64,000 nucleotides of DNA, taken from positions 62,001 to 126,000 of the forward strand of contig NZ_CP045920.1 in NCBI RefSeq assembly GCF_009660225.1, in the 5' to 3' direction. Each line of letters opens with the position of its first letter. Position 1 is the stretch's first letter. Source of the DNA: Pseudactinotalea sp. HY158 (GTDB lineage Bacteria; Actinomycetota; Actinomycetes; Actinomycetales; Beutenbergiaceae). Positions 47,122 through 54,769 of this stretch are shown in pieces. The translations under genes and the position numbers were made by a program. The notes beneath the pieces are model-generated. The model did not search any database. It saw only the letters and a list, made by a program, of their open reading frames with translations, and had not been told where the DNA came from.

Positions 47122-48821
47122 GCGAAGTCATGCACCACAAGTGGTGGGGTTGGGGCGTCGAGGGGATCGCGTTCACCCACGACAACAAGCCGCGGTTCGC
47201 CCCGTTCGTGCTGGAGAAGGTCGCCATCGACCTCTCCGAGCCGGGCGGGAAGCCGCCCGCGTTCGACGACATCACGGTGCCGACCTCCCTGCTCGGCGAC
47301 GGCGACGCCGACCGGCTGCGGGGGATCGTCGGCGACCACCACGTGACCACGGACGACCTCGAGCGCGTCGTGCACACCTACGGCAAGGGCCTGCGCGACC
47401 TCGTGCGCGTGCGGGCGGGTGACCTGCCCAGGGTGCCGGACGTCGTCGTCTATCCGGCGAACGAGCAGGAGGTGCGCGCGGTCGTCGACATGGTCGACGA
47501 GCGGGACGCCGTCCTCATCCCCTACGGCGGCGGTTCGAACATCTCCGGGTCCCTCACGCCGCAGGCGGGGGAGAAGCGGCTCATCATCTCCCTCGACCTC
47601 GGGCGGATGAACCGGGTGCTCGAGATCGACGAGAACTCCGGGCTCGCCCGGATCCAGGCCGGCGTGCTCGGCCCGGACATGGAGGACCAGCTCGGTGCGG
47701 CCGGCTGGACCACGGGCCACCAGCCCGACTCGTTCAAGCACTCGACCCTCGGCGGCTGGATCGCGACCCGGTCCTCGGGCATGCAGTCCGACAAGTACGG
47801 CGACATCGCCGACATCACCCGGGGGCTGCGGCTCGTGCGTCCCGGGAAGGTCGTGGAGCTGCGCCCGCTGCCGGCGACGTCGTCCGGCCCGAGCGTGCGC
47901 GAGATGATCCTCGGCTCCGAGGGCCGCCTCGGGGTGATCACCGAGGCGTGGGTGAACGTGCACCGGCTCCCGGAGAACCGGGAGGTCATCGCCTACCTGT
48001 TCCCGAACTGGGCGGCCGGCCTCGAGGCGATGCGGCAGATCTCGATCTCGGACGCGACCCCGAGCATCACCCGGGTCTCCGACGCCCCCGAGACCGCGTT
48101 CTCGCTCTCGACCCAGAAGGAGTCGACCTCGCTCGCCTCGAAGGTCGGGCCGATGCTCTTCGACCTGCTCGCCAAGCGCGGCTGGGACCTGGACAAGGTG
48201 TGCCTGAGCTATATCGGCTACGAGGGCGGTTCCGCGCTCGTGCGCTCGAACAAGTCGATCGTGGGCAAGATCGTGTCGAAGAACGGTGGGATCCGGCTCG
48301 GCAAGGGGCCGGGCGACCTGTACGACCAGAAGAAGTTCGACACGCCCTATATCCGCGACTTCCTGCTCGACCGCGGCGCCGTGGGCGATGTGTCCGAGAC
48401 CGCCGCCCCGTGGGACCGGCTCGGCGAGGTGTACCACCGCGCGATGCGGGCCGCGAAGGGCGCATTCGCGGAGATCGGCGTGCAGGGCTTCGTCATGTGC
48501 CACCTGTCGCACTCGTACCACTCGGGTGCCTGCCTTTACTTCACGTTCGCGTTCCGGCCGGCCGACGTCAACGGCGAGGCCGCCCCCACGGGGGCGATGC
48601 TCGACCAGTACGACGTGGTCAAGTCCGCGATCCAGCAGGCCTTCATGGACTCCGGGGCCACGCTCTCGCACCACCACGGCGTGGGCGTGGACCATGCGCC
48701 GTGGCTCGAACAGGACCTCTCTGAGGGCGGGGTCGACCTCATGGTCGGCCTGCTGAAGTCCGCCGACCCGAAGCGCAACCTCAATCCGGGCACACTCATC
48801 CCGCCGCACCGGGAGTGGTGA
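47118..48821 (+). CDS. Alkyl-DHAP synthase-like FAD-binding enzyme
   Basis: The 567-residue protein has a VAO-type FAD domain (PYGGGSNISGSL, near residue 135, and GSEGRLGVITEAWV). Its C-terminal active-site features match alkyldihydroxyacetonephosphate synthase: the SHSYHSGACLYFTF segment and the triple histidine at 518-520 (SHHHGVG). In peroxisomal AGPS the equivalent Tyr and HHH residues swap the acyl chain of acyl-DHAP for a fatty alcohol, making the ether bond. With a fatty acyl reductase, an acyltransferase and an SDR in the same operon, the match is functional as well as structural. A glycolate/lactate-oxidase-like role is the alternative. Confidence 0.88.
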   Translation: MSEVMHHKWWGWGVEGIAFTHDNKPRFAPFVLEKVAIDLSEPGGKPPAFDDITVPTSLLGDGDADRLRGIVGDHHVTTDDLERVVHTYGKGLRDLVRVRAGDLPRVPDVVVYPANEQEVRAVVDMVDERDAVLIPYGGGSNISGSLTPQAGEKRLIISLDLGRMNRVLEIDENSGLARIQAGVLGPDMEDQLGAAGWTTGHQPDSFKHSTLGGWIATRSSGMQSDKYGDIADITRGLRLVRPGKVVELRPLPATSSGPSVREMILGSEGRLGVITEAWVNVHRLPENREVIAYLFPNWAAGLEAMRQISISDATPSITRVSDAPETAFSLSTQKESTSLASKVGPMLFDLLAKRGWDLDKVCLSYIGYEGGSALVRSNKSIVGKIVSKNGGIRLGKGPGDLYDQKKFDTPYIRDFLLDRGAVGDVSETAAPWDRLGEVYHRAMRAAKGAFAEIGVQGFVMCHLSHSYHSGACLYFTFAFRPADVNGEAAPTGAMLDQYDVVKSAIQQAFMDSGATLSHHHGVGVDHAPWLEQDLSEGGVDLMVGLLKSADPKRNLNPGTLIPPHREW

Positions 48822-49516
48822 GCCGGTCGGGAACGCCTGACGTGGTGAGCCGACGCCCCAAGGTCGCCGCCCCGATCATCGACGGGTTGCACCTGGTCGA
48901 CCTGGCCGACGCGATCGGCGAGGAGCTCGTCGCCGGTGGGCACTACGAGGCACGTCGGTACACCGGGGCCGATCTGGCTGGTCGTGACCTGACCGGGGTG
49001 GTTGTCAGCGAGTGTGAGTTCCTGGATCTCGCGGCCAACGAGGTACAACTGCGGGGAGCTCGGTTCGCCGAGACACGTCTCGTGCGTGTCAACGCACCGA
49101 TGTTCCAGGCCGCCCGCTCCACCTGGCGCGACGCCTGGATCGAGGGTTCCAGGTTCGGCGCGGTCGAGTTGTTCGACGCTGATCTGCAATCCGTGCGCGT
49201 CTCGGATAGCAAGCTCTCGTTCGTGAACCTCCGCTCGGCGACGCTGCGGGATGTGCACTTCGCTCACTGCGTCATCGACGAGCTCGACCTCGCGCAGGCG
49301 CGTGCCGAGCGGATCGCGTTCGAGGGCTGCACCGTGGGGCGGATCCGGTTCGATCATGCACAGCTGCGCCACGTTGATCTTCGCGGCCTTGGGCTGGGCG
49401 GGATCAGTGGGATCAGCGGGATTGAGTCGATGGACGGCGCCGTCATCTCCTCCAGGCAGGCCGCCGAACTCACGGGCCTCTTCGCGGAGCACCTGGGGAT
49501 CACGGTCGCCGGCTAG
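48815..49516 (+). CDS. Pentapeptide-repeat protein
   Basis: About 233 residues. The middle consists of A(D/N)LxX-type pentapeptides (GADLAGRDLTGVVVSECEF, LRSATLRDVHFAHC, AQLRHVDLRGLGL), which form a right-handed quadrilateral beta helix. Some such proteins mimic DNA and inhibit gyrase; most have no known job. Its start overlaps the AGPS-like stop; GTGs at 48815, 48818, 48842 and 48845 are all possible, and the sequence GTGGTGAGCCG is duplicated there. Confidence 0.82.
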   Translation: MVSRSGTPDVVSRRPKVAAPIIDGLHLVDLADAIGEELVAGGHYEARRYTGADLAGRDLTGVVVSECEFLDLAANEVQLRGARFAETRLVRVNAPMFQAARSTWRDAWIEGSRFGAVELFDADLQSVRVSDSKLSFVNLRSATLRDVHFAHCVIDELDLAQARAERIAFEGCTVGRIRFDHAQLRHVDLRGLGLGGISGISGIESMDGAVISSRQAAELTGLFAEHLGITVAG

Positions 49517-49634
49517 ATGTTTCGGGTCATGACCTTCTGAGGGGCGTCGAGCTGACAAGATCACACGGACCCGCCACCCGGCCTGGCTAGTATCACCCTC
49601 CCTCGTCGTATACCGTGGAGACACCGATGCAGCA

Positions 49635-49665
49635 CTGTGGACAACTCAGGCGAATCTGTGGACAG
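49635..49665 (-). promoter_or_regulatory. Two DnaA-box-like sites
   Basis: The minus strand carries TTGTCCACA (49636-49644), the exact actinobacterial DnaA box, and CTGTCCACA (49657-49665), one mismatch away, 21 bp apart. They lie upstream of the small gene at 49718. Binding is inferred. Confidence 0.55.
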
Positions 49666-49717
49666 TCCTGCGGATGGCTGACTGTCGACGCGGATATCAG
49701 CGAGTGAGGAGATGATG

Positions 49718-49906
49718 ATGAGCGCAACGATCCAACGCATCTCGCGCCAGGACGCACTGGCGCGCCAGCGCGAGATCCTGAAGGCGTTGCGCGTGAGCGC
49801 TCATGATCTGCTCGAACGCGTCGAGCGGTACGACTTCGACTTCGACGACCAGGTCCTCGCCGAGGAGTACTCGCGACTGCAGTTCCTCCTGACCGGCTCT
49901 CGGTGA
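49718..49906 (+). CDS. Small protein, first gene of an unknown two-gene module
   Basis: ATG 49718, 6 bp after AGGAG, gives 62 residues; ATGs at 49712 and 49715 are too close to the ribosome site. It is mostly helical and charged (RISRQDALARQREILKALRV, ERVERYDFDFDDQVLAEEY) with no known domain. It overlaps the next gene (GTGA at 49903-49906). Size, order and coupling are those of an antitoxin in a toxin-antitoxin pair, but nothing else supports this. Confidence 0.72.
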   Translation: MSATIQRISRQDALARQREILKALRVSAHDLLERVERYDFDFDDQVLAEEYSRLQFLLTGSR

Positions 49907-50664
49907 GCCTCGAAGATCTCGCCGGCGACTTCGCGGATTCTCTCACGACGACGACCCGTGCCGTCGTCGGCCGTTCCTGCCCGCAATTCACTGCCACAGC
50001 CGTCGGCGACGAACCCTCGCTGTTCACGGTCTGGCAGGGTGCGAGCGCTGGTATCCCCCTGGCGATAGATGGAACGCCGACCTACCTACTCCGGGCCGAG
50101 TACGACTGCTGCCTCGATCGCGAAGAGGAGTACCTCCGTGTCGATGCGTCGCGCATGACTCTCTTCTACTCGCCCAATGAGAGCCCTCGTCATGCGCCGC
50201 TGATTCGATACGAGTTCCAGCGAGCGGCGCGATCCGTCCCAGTCGCGCACTTCCACGTGCATGGCTCAGGAACGCCGTTCGATGATGGCCCGACCGACAT
50301 GGATGCCGTCATTGCGATGTCCGGCGGGGCGACCCGTCGCGGCCGCGTGCGCCAAGCAGACATCGATCGCGGCAAGTACCCAAGGCACCAGGACTTCCAC
50401 TACCCGCTCGGTGGTGAGCGTTTCCGCCCGTGCCTCGAAGACGTACTCGAAGCACTCATCTCCGAACTAGGGATCGACCACGAAGATGGGTGGCGCGGCG
50501 CCCTCATCGCGGGCCGCGTGGCATGGCGGCTCCAACAAACCGCAGCCGCGGTGCGAGACGCTCCAGAGACCGCAGCGGCAACACTTCGGAAGCTGAAGTA
50601 CACGGTCGCAGCGCCGCCCAGTGGGCCGGTACTCGACAATATTGAGCGGCTTCGCGCATTCTGA
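49903..50664 (+). CDS. Unknown protein with conserved-looking histidines, second gene of the module
   Basis: The 253-residue protein has no domain I recognise. Distinctive features are a HFHVHGSGTP segment, an aspartate-rich DDGPTDMDAV right after it, and HQDFHYPLGGERFRPCLEDVLEALISELG. The cluster of His, Asp and Arg could be a metal or nucleic-acid active site. It is translationally coupled to the 62-residue gene upstream. Codon use is slightly less GC-rich than that of the neighbours, which fits acquired DNA. Confidence 0.72.
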   Translation: MSLEDLAGDFADSLTTTTRAVVGRSCPQFTATAVGDEPSLFTVWQGASAGIPLAIDGTPTYLLRAEYDCCLDREEEYLRVDASRMTLFYSPNESPRHAPLIRYEFQRAARSVPVAHFHVHGSGTPFDDGPTDMDAVIAMSGGATRRGRVRQADIDRGKYPRHQDFHYPLGGERFRPCLEDVLEALISELGIDHEDGWRGALIAGRVAWRLQQTAAAVRDAPETAAATLRKLKYTVAAPPSGPVLDNIERLRAF

Positions 50665-50806
50665 GCACCGCCACGTCCAGGCCGGCCGGAGCAGTAGGGC
50701 GGGCGCGTTGCTCGCGCGCAAGTCGTCGTGCCCCGACCTGTCAGGGTGAGTTGAGGCCGGCACCTCATAGCAAGCATGACTCGTCGGGTGAGAATGAGCT
50801 CGGGGC

Positions 50807-51361
50807 TCACCAAGACGCGGGTGGACGGGGCCGATCGAGGGCCTTGCTCATCCGGAAATTGATCAGCTCGACCCCAGCCCGGACCGGGTGTTGCTCGACC
50901 ACCACGCGGAAGCCGTGGCGTTCGAAGAACGGCCGGGCGGTGAGGCTCACATCGGCGTGGAGTTCGTCCGCGGCGTACTCGCGTGCCCGCCGCTCGGCCT
51001 CGGCCAGCAGGGTGTGGGCCACGCCCCGCCGCTGCCGCTCGGGCGCGACGAACATCATGTCGATATAGCCGTGCCGGTCGACGTCGGAGAATCCGGCGAC
51101 CTCGCTGCCGACCGTGGCGACGAAGCTATTCCGGGCGGCCATCCCGGCGTGCCAGCTCGCCGGCTCCCGCTCATCCGGCCGGGCCCAGGCCCGCACCTGC
51201 TCCGGGGTGTAGTCGGCCGCGGCGGTCCGCGTGATCGCGGCGAGGAAGATCGCGAGCGTTGGGGCGGAGTCCCGCTCCTCATAGGTCCGGATCCGGATAG
51301 ACCGGTCGGAAGAATTGGCGGGCACGGAAGGCTCGATGGACTCGATGGGCACGCGTGTCAT
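50807..51361 (-). CDS. GNAT-family N-acetyltransferase
   Basis: About 184 residues from ATG 51361; the ribosome site is weak and an upstream start is possible. The acetyl-CoA pyrophosphate loop appears as VAPERQRRGVAHTLLAEAERRA, and the C-terminal FFERHGFRVVVEQ is typical of GNAT strand 6-7. Closest in feel to YafP/PhnO-type acetyltransferases. Substrate unknown. Confidence 0.85.
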   Translation of the reverse strand: MTRVPIESIEPSVPANSSDRSIRIRTYEERDSAPTLAIFLAAITRTAAADYTPEQVRAWARPDEREPASWHAGMAARNSFVATVGSEVAGFSDVDRHGYIDMMFVAPERQRRGVAHTLLAEAERRAREYAADELHADVSLTARPFFERHGFRVVVEQHPVRAGVELINFRMSKALDRPRPPASW

Positions 51362-51410
51362 CGTGCCATCGAGCGGCCGAGTGCTCGCTGTGAAATGGTC
51401 AGTGTCAGCG

Positions 51411-52439
51411 TCAGCGCCAGCCGAGGCCGGGTGCGACATGGGTGAGGATCGCGCCCAGGATGTGGGCGTTGTAGTCGACGCCGAGCTGGCTCGGCACCGT
51501 GAGCAGCAGGGTGTCCGCGGCGGCGATCGCCTCGTCCGCGCGGAGTTGATCGACGAGCGCCTCGGGCTCATCGGCGTACGTGCGCCCGAAGACCGAGCGA
51601 ACCCCGCCGATCGAGCCGAATAGGTCGGCGCGGTCGCCGCTGCCGAGCAGGAGGCGGCGGTCCTCGTCGGAGGTGATCGCGAAGATCGACCGCGACACGG
51701 ACACCCGTGGTTCGAAGCCGTGATCGTGGCGCGCCCATTCGGTGCGGAACGCCTCGATCTGCCGGCGCTGCTGCACGTGCAGGGGCTCGCCGGACTCGTC
51801 GTCCTTGAGGGTGGAGGACATGAGGTTCATGCCGTTGGCCGCGGCCCAGCGGGCGGTCGCATCCGATCCGGCGCCCCACCAGATCCGCTCCCGCAGGCCG
51901 GGTGAATAGGGCTCGATCCGCAGCAGCCCGGGCGGATTGGGGAACATCGGGCGCGGGTTCGGCTCGGCGAACTGCCTGCCCGTGAGCGCGTCGAGGGCGA
52001 CGTCGGTGTGGCGCCGGGCCATGTCCGCGTCCGTCTCGCCCTCGACGGGTGAGAAACCGAAGTGCCGCCAGCCGTCGATCACCTGCTCGGGTGAACCGCG
52101 GGAGATCCCGAGCTGGAGCCTGCCGCCGGAGATGAGGTCCGCCGAGGCGGCGTCCTCGGCGAAGGCGAGCGGATTCGCGTACCGCATGTCGATGACGCCC
52201 GTGCCGATCTCGATCCGCCCGGTGCGCGCCCCCGCCGCCGCGAGCAGCGGGAACGGCGACCCGAGCTGGCGGGCGAAGTGGTGCACCCGGAAGTACGCGC
52301 CGTCCGCGCCCAGCTCCTCCGCCGCCACGGCGAGTTCGATGCTCTGGGCGAGCGCGTCGGCCGCGCTCCGGGTGGCCGAGGCCGGATGGTCCACCCAGTG
52401 GCCGAACGAGAGGAAGCCGATGCTCTTGCGTGCGCTCAT
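51411..52439 (-). CDS. LLM-class flavin-dependent oxidoreductase
   Basis: The 342-residue TIM-barrel protein has luciferase-like signatures: GADGAYFRVHHFARQLGSPFPLLAAAGART, IEIGTGVIDMRYANPLAFAEDAASADLISGGRLQLGISRGSPEQ. It should use FMN or F420 to oxidise an unknown small molecule. It stands alone between an acetyltransferase and the MurA-like gene on the same strand. Confidence 0.88.
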   Translation of the reverse strand: MSARKSIGFLSFGHWVDHPASATRSAADALAQSIELAVAAEELGADGAYFRVHHFARQLGSPFPLLAAAGARTGRIEIGTGVIDMRYANPLAFAEDAASADLISGGRLQLGISRGSPEQVIDGWRHFGFSPVEGETDADMARRHTDVALDALTGRQFAEPNPRPMFPNPPGLLRIEPYSPGLRERIWWGAGSDATARWAAANGMNLMSSTLKDDESGEPLHVQQRRQIEAFRTEWARHDHGFEPRVSVSRSIFAITSDEDRRLLLGSGDRADLFGSIGGVRSVFGRTYADEPEALVDQLRADEAIAAADTLLLTVPSQLGVDYNAHILGAILTHVAPGLGWR

Positions 52440-52567
52440 GTCCGGCTCAACCCCCGGCCGGGGACCGCTATTCCGGGAGGCGCCGTGGCGGCCGGGCACG
52501 CCGGGCGCCCGACCCGGCGCGCCCCCTACGGCGGGCCCGCTCACGCCCGGGTGAGCGGGCGCCGTCC

Positions 52568-54109
52568 TCAGTCTCGGAACGTCTCGATATCCGCGCCGAG
52601 GCTGATGAGGCGGTCGGCGAGCTGCTCGTAGCCGCGGGCGATGATGTCGACGTTGCGCAGCACGCTCGTGCCCGTCGCGGCGAGCATTCCGAGCAGGACC
52701 ACGACGGCCGGGCGGAGCGCGGGCGGGCAGCTCACCTCGGTGCCGCGCCAGCGGGTGGGCCCGGTGATGTCGAGGCGGTGCGGGTCGAGCAGGCGCACCT
52801 GGGCGCCGAGCCGGGTGAGCTCGGTCAGGTAGATCGCGCGGTTGTCGTAGACCCAGTCGTGCACGAGGGTCGACCCGCTCGCGCAGGCGGCGATGAGCGC
52901 GAAGAACGGCAGATTGTCGATGTTCAAGCCCGGGAACGGCATCGGGTGGATCTTGTCGATCGGGGCCCGCAACTCGCTCGGGTGCACGGTGATGTCCACG
53001 AGCCGGGTGCGCTCGTTCGCGCTCAGGTACTCGGGGCTGAGCGTGTAGTTCAGGCCCATCTCCGCGAGCGTGGCGAGCTCGATCTCGAGGAACTCGATCG
53101 GGGCGCGGGCCACGGTGATCTCCGAGTCGGTCACGATGCCGGCGGTGAGCAGGCTCATCGCCTCGACCGGGTCCTCCGACACCGTGTACGTGACGTCCGC
53201 CGCGAGGGCCGAGCGGCCGTGGATGCGCAGGGTCGTCGTGCCGATGCCCTCGATCCGCACCCCGAGCAGCTCGAGGTAGAAGCACAGGTCCTGCACCATG
53301 TAGTTGGGGGAGGCGTTGCGGATCGTGGTCACGCCCTCGTGCGCGGCCGCGGCCATGATCGCGTTCTCGGTCACCGTGTCGCCCCGCTCCGTGAGGACGA
53401 CGGTCAGGTCGCCTCCGCTGCGCCCGCGCACCGTCGCGCGGTACGCGCCGGTCGTGGCGAGCACGTCGAGACCGAACGGGCGCAGGGCGATCATGTGCGG
53501 TTCGACCGTGCGGGTGCCGAGGTCGCAGCCGCCCGCGTAGGGGATCGCGAAGTCGTCCTCACGGGCGATGAGCGGCCCGAGGAACATGATGATGCTGCGG
53601 GTGCGCTTGGCGGTCTCGGCGTCGATCGCGTCGAGGTCGAAGACCGCCGGCGGCACGAGCTCGAGGTCGCGCCCGTCCGCCGACCAGGTGGCCCGCATCC
53701 CGATCGAGGTGAGCACGGCGACGATCCGCTCGACCTCGACGATCCGGGCGACGTTGCGCAGCCGGGTCGTTCCCTTGTTGAGCAGCGAGGCGCACAGGAG
53801 GGCGACCGCACCGTTCTTGGAGGAGTTGACGCTGATCGTCCCGCTCAGGGGGGTGCCGCCGGAGACCCGCAGGTGGGTCGGTTTCGCCGCGCCGATCGTG
53901 ACCAGATCCGCGTTGAGTGCGGCGTTGATCCGGGTGAGTAGGTCGACCGAGAGGTTCTGTCCGCCCGATTCGATCCGGGCGATCGCCGACTGGGTGGTGC
54001 CCAGGCTCTCGGCCAGCTGGCTCTGGGTGATGGCCTTGGCCTGTCGGGCGGCCCGGATGAGGGTGCCGATCTCGGTGGCGGGGGCGGGGGCTGAGGTCAC
54101 AGCGGTCAT
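52568..54109 (-). CDS. MurA-like enolpyruvyl transferase with N-terminal HTH domain
   Basis: The 513-residue protein begins with an XRE-type HTH (about residues 17-70: LIRAARQAKAITQSQLAESL, TTQSAIARIESGGQNLSV). A full EPSP-synthase-like fold follows with K98-N99 (SSKNGAVALL) and the active-site loop YAGGCDLGTRTVEPH containing Cys195. MurA adds enolpyruvate to UDP-GlcNAc in the first step of peptidoglycan synthesis. The standard housekeeping MurA is about 420 residues and lacks the HTH, so this is a second, possibly self-regulating or moonlighting, copy. The residues needed for catalysis look present. Confidence 0.87.
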   Translation of the reverse strand: MTAVTSAPAPATEIGTLIRAARQAKAITQSQLAESLGTTQSAIARIESGGQNLSVDLLTRINAALNADLVTIGAAKPTHLRVSGGTPLSGTISVNSSKNGAVALLCASLLNKGTTRLRNVARIVEVERIVAVLTSIGMRATWSADGRDLELVPPAVFDLDAIDAETAKRTRSIIMFLGPLIAREDDFAIPYAGGCDLGTRTVEPHMIALRPFGLDVLATTGAYRATVRGRSGGDLTVVLTERGDTVTENAIMAAAAHEGVTTIRNASPNYMVQDLCFYLELLGVRIEGIGTTTLRIHGRSALAADVTYTVSEDPVEAMSLLTAGIVTDSEITVARAPIEFLEIELATLAEMGLNYTLSPEYLSANERTRLVDITVHPSELRAPIDKIHPMPFPGLNIDNLPFFALIAACASGSTLVHDWVYDNRAIYLTELTRLGAQVRLLDPHRLDITGPTRWRGTEVSCPPALRPAVVVLLGMLAATGTSVLRNVDIIARGYEQLADRLISLGADIETFRD

Positions 54110-54172
54110 AGCGGAAACGATATGTCGCTCCTCCGGGTGGGGCCAGCAACTGTGACCCGGTCGGCATGTCGC

Positions 54173-54709
54173 TCAGCCGCGGCGGGCCTCGAGCAGTTCG
54201 GCGACGAGGCCGCGGAGCTCGGCGATGTCGTGCCCGGTGGGGCCGCCGTGGATCGCCGCGTGGGCGTAGATGCCGTCGGAGATGAGGACGACGGCGCGCG
54301 CGACCGCCTCATCCCCCACCTCCTCGAGCACCGCCTCCCGCCAGGCCTCGTCGGCCGCGGCGAGCGCGGCGCGGGCCTCGGCGTAGCCGGCCTGGGCGAG
54401 GTTGACGGCCGCGATGTATGCGGGCTCGAACTCGGAGTCGAATTCCGCGCTCGTGCGCAGGATGTGGGCCGTGGCCCCGTCGGGGTCGGCGCGCATCTCG
54501 GCGACGTCCTCCTCCGTCAGGCGGGTGAGGTGCTCGATGAGGCCCGTGACGAGCGCGTCCTTGGAGCCGAAGTGATAGAGCAACCCGCCCTTGGAGATCC
54601 CGGCGGCCTTGGCCACGGCCTCGAGCGTGGCGGCCCGTTCACCGCACTCGACCACGAGGTCGACGAAGGCGTCCAGCGCGCGCCGGCGGGCGGTCGGGGG
54701 GCGGGGCAT
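54173..54709 (-). CDS. TetR-family regulator of the divergent MFS pump
   Basis: The 178-residue protein starts MPRPPTARRRALDAFVDLV. It has the HTH segment TLEAVAKAAGISKGGLLYHFGSKDALV and a ligand domain. It is divergent from an MFS gene, with a palindrome (54740-54753) in between. It probably represses that gene and itself. Confidence 0.89.
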   Translation of the reverse strand: MPRPPTARRRALDAFVDLVVECGERAATLEAVAKAAGISKGGLLYHFGSKDALVTGLIEHLTRLTEEDVAEMRADPDGATAHILRTSAEFDSEFEPAYIAAVNLAQAGYAEARAALAAADEAWREAVLEEVGDEAVARAVVLISDGIYAHAAIHGGPTGHDIAELRGLVAELLEARRG

Positions 54710-54739
54710 GTGGCCAGTGTAACGAGAAAACTTCAACCA

Positions 54740-54753
54740 ACCGTCCAGACGGT
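54740..54753. promoter_or_regulatory. Palindromic TetR operator candidate
   Basis: ACCGTC-CA-GACGGT is a perfect inverted repeat 17 bp before the MFS start codon, in the gap between the divergent TetR and MFS genes. Confidence 0.65.
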
Positions 54754-54769
54754 ACAGTAACCTGGCGGC

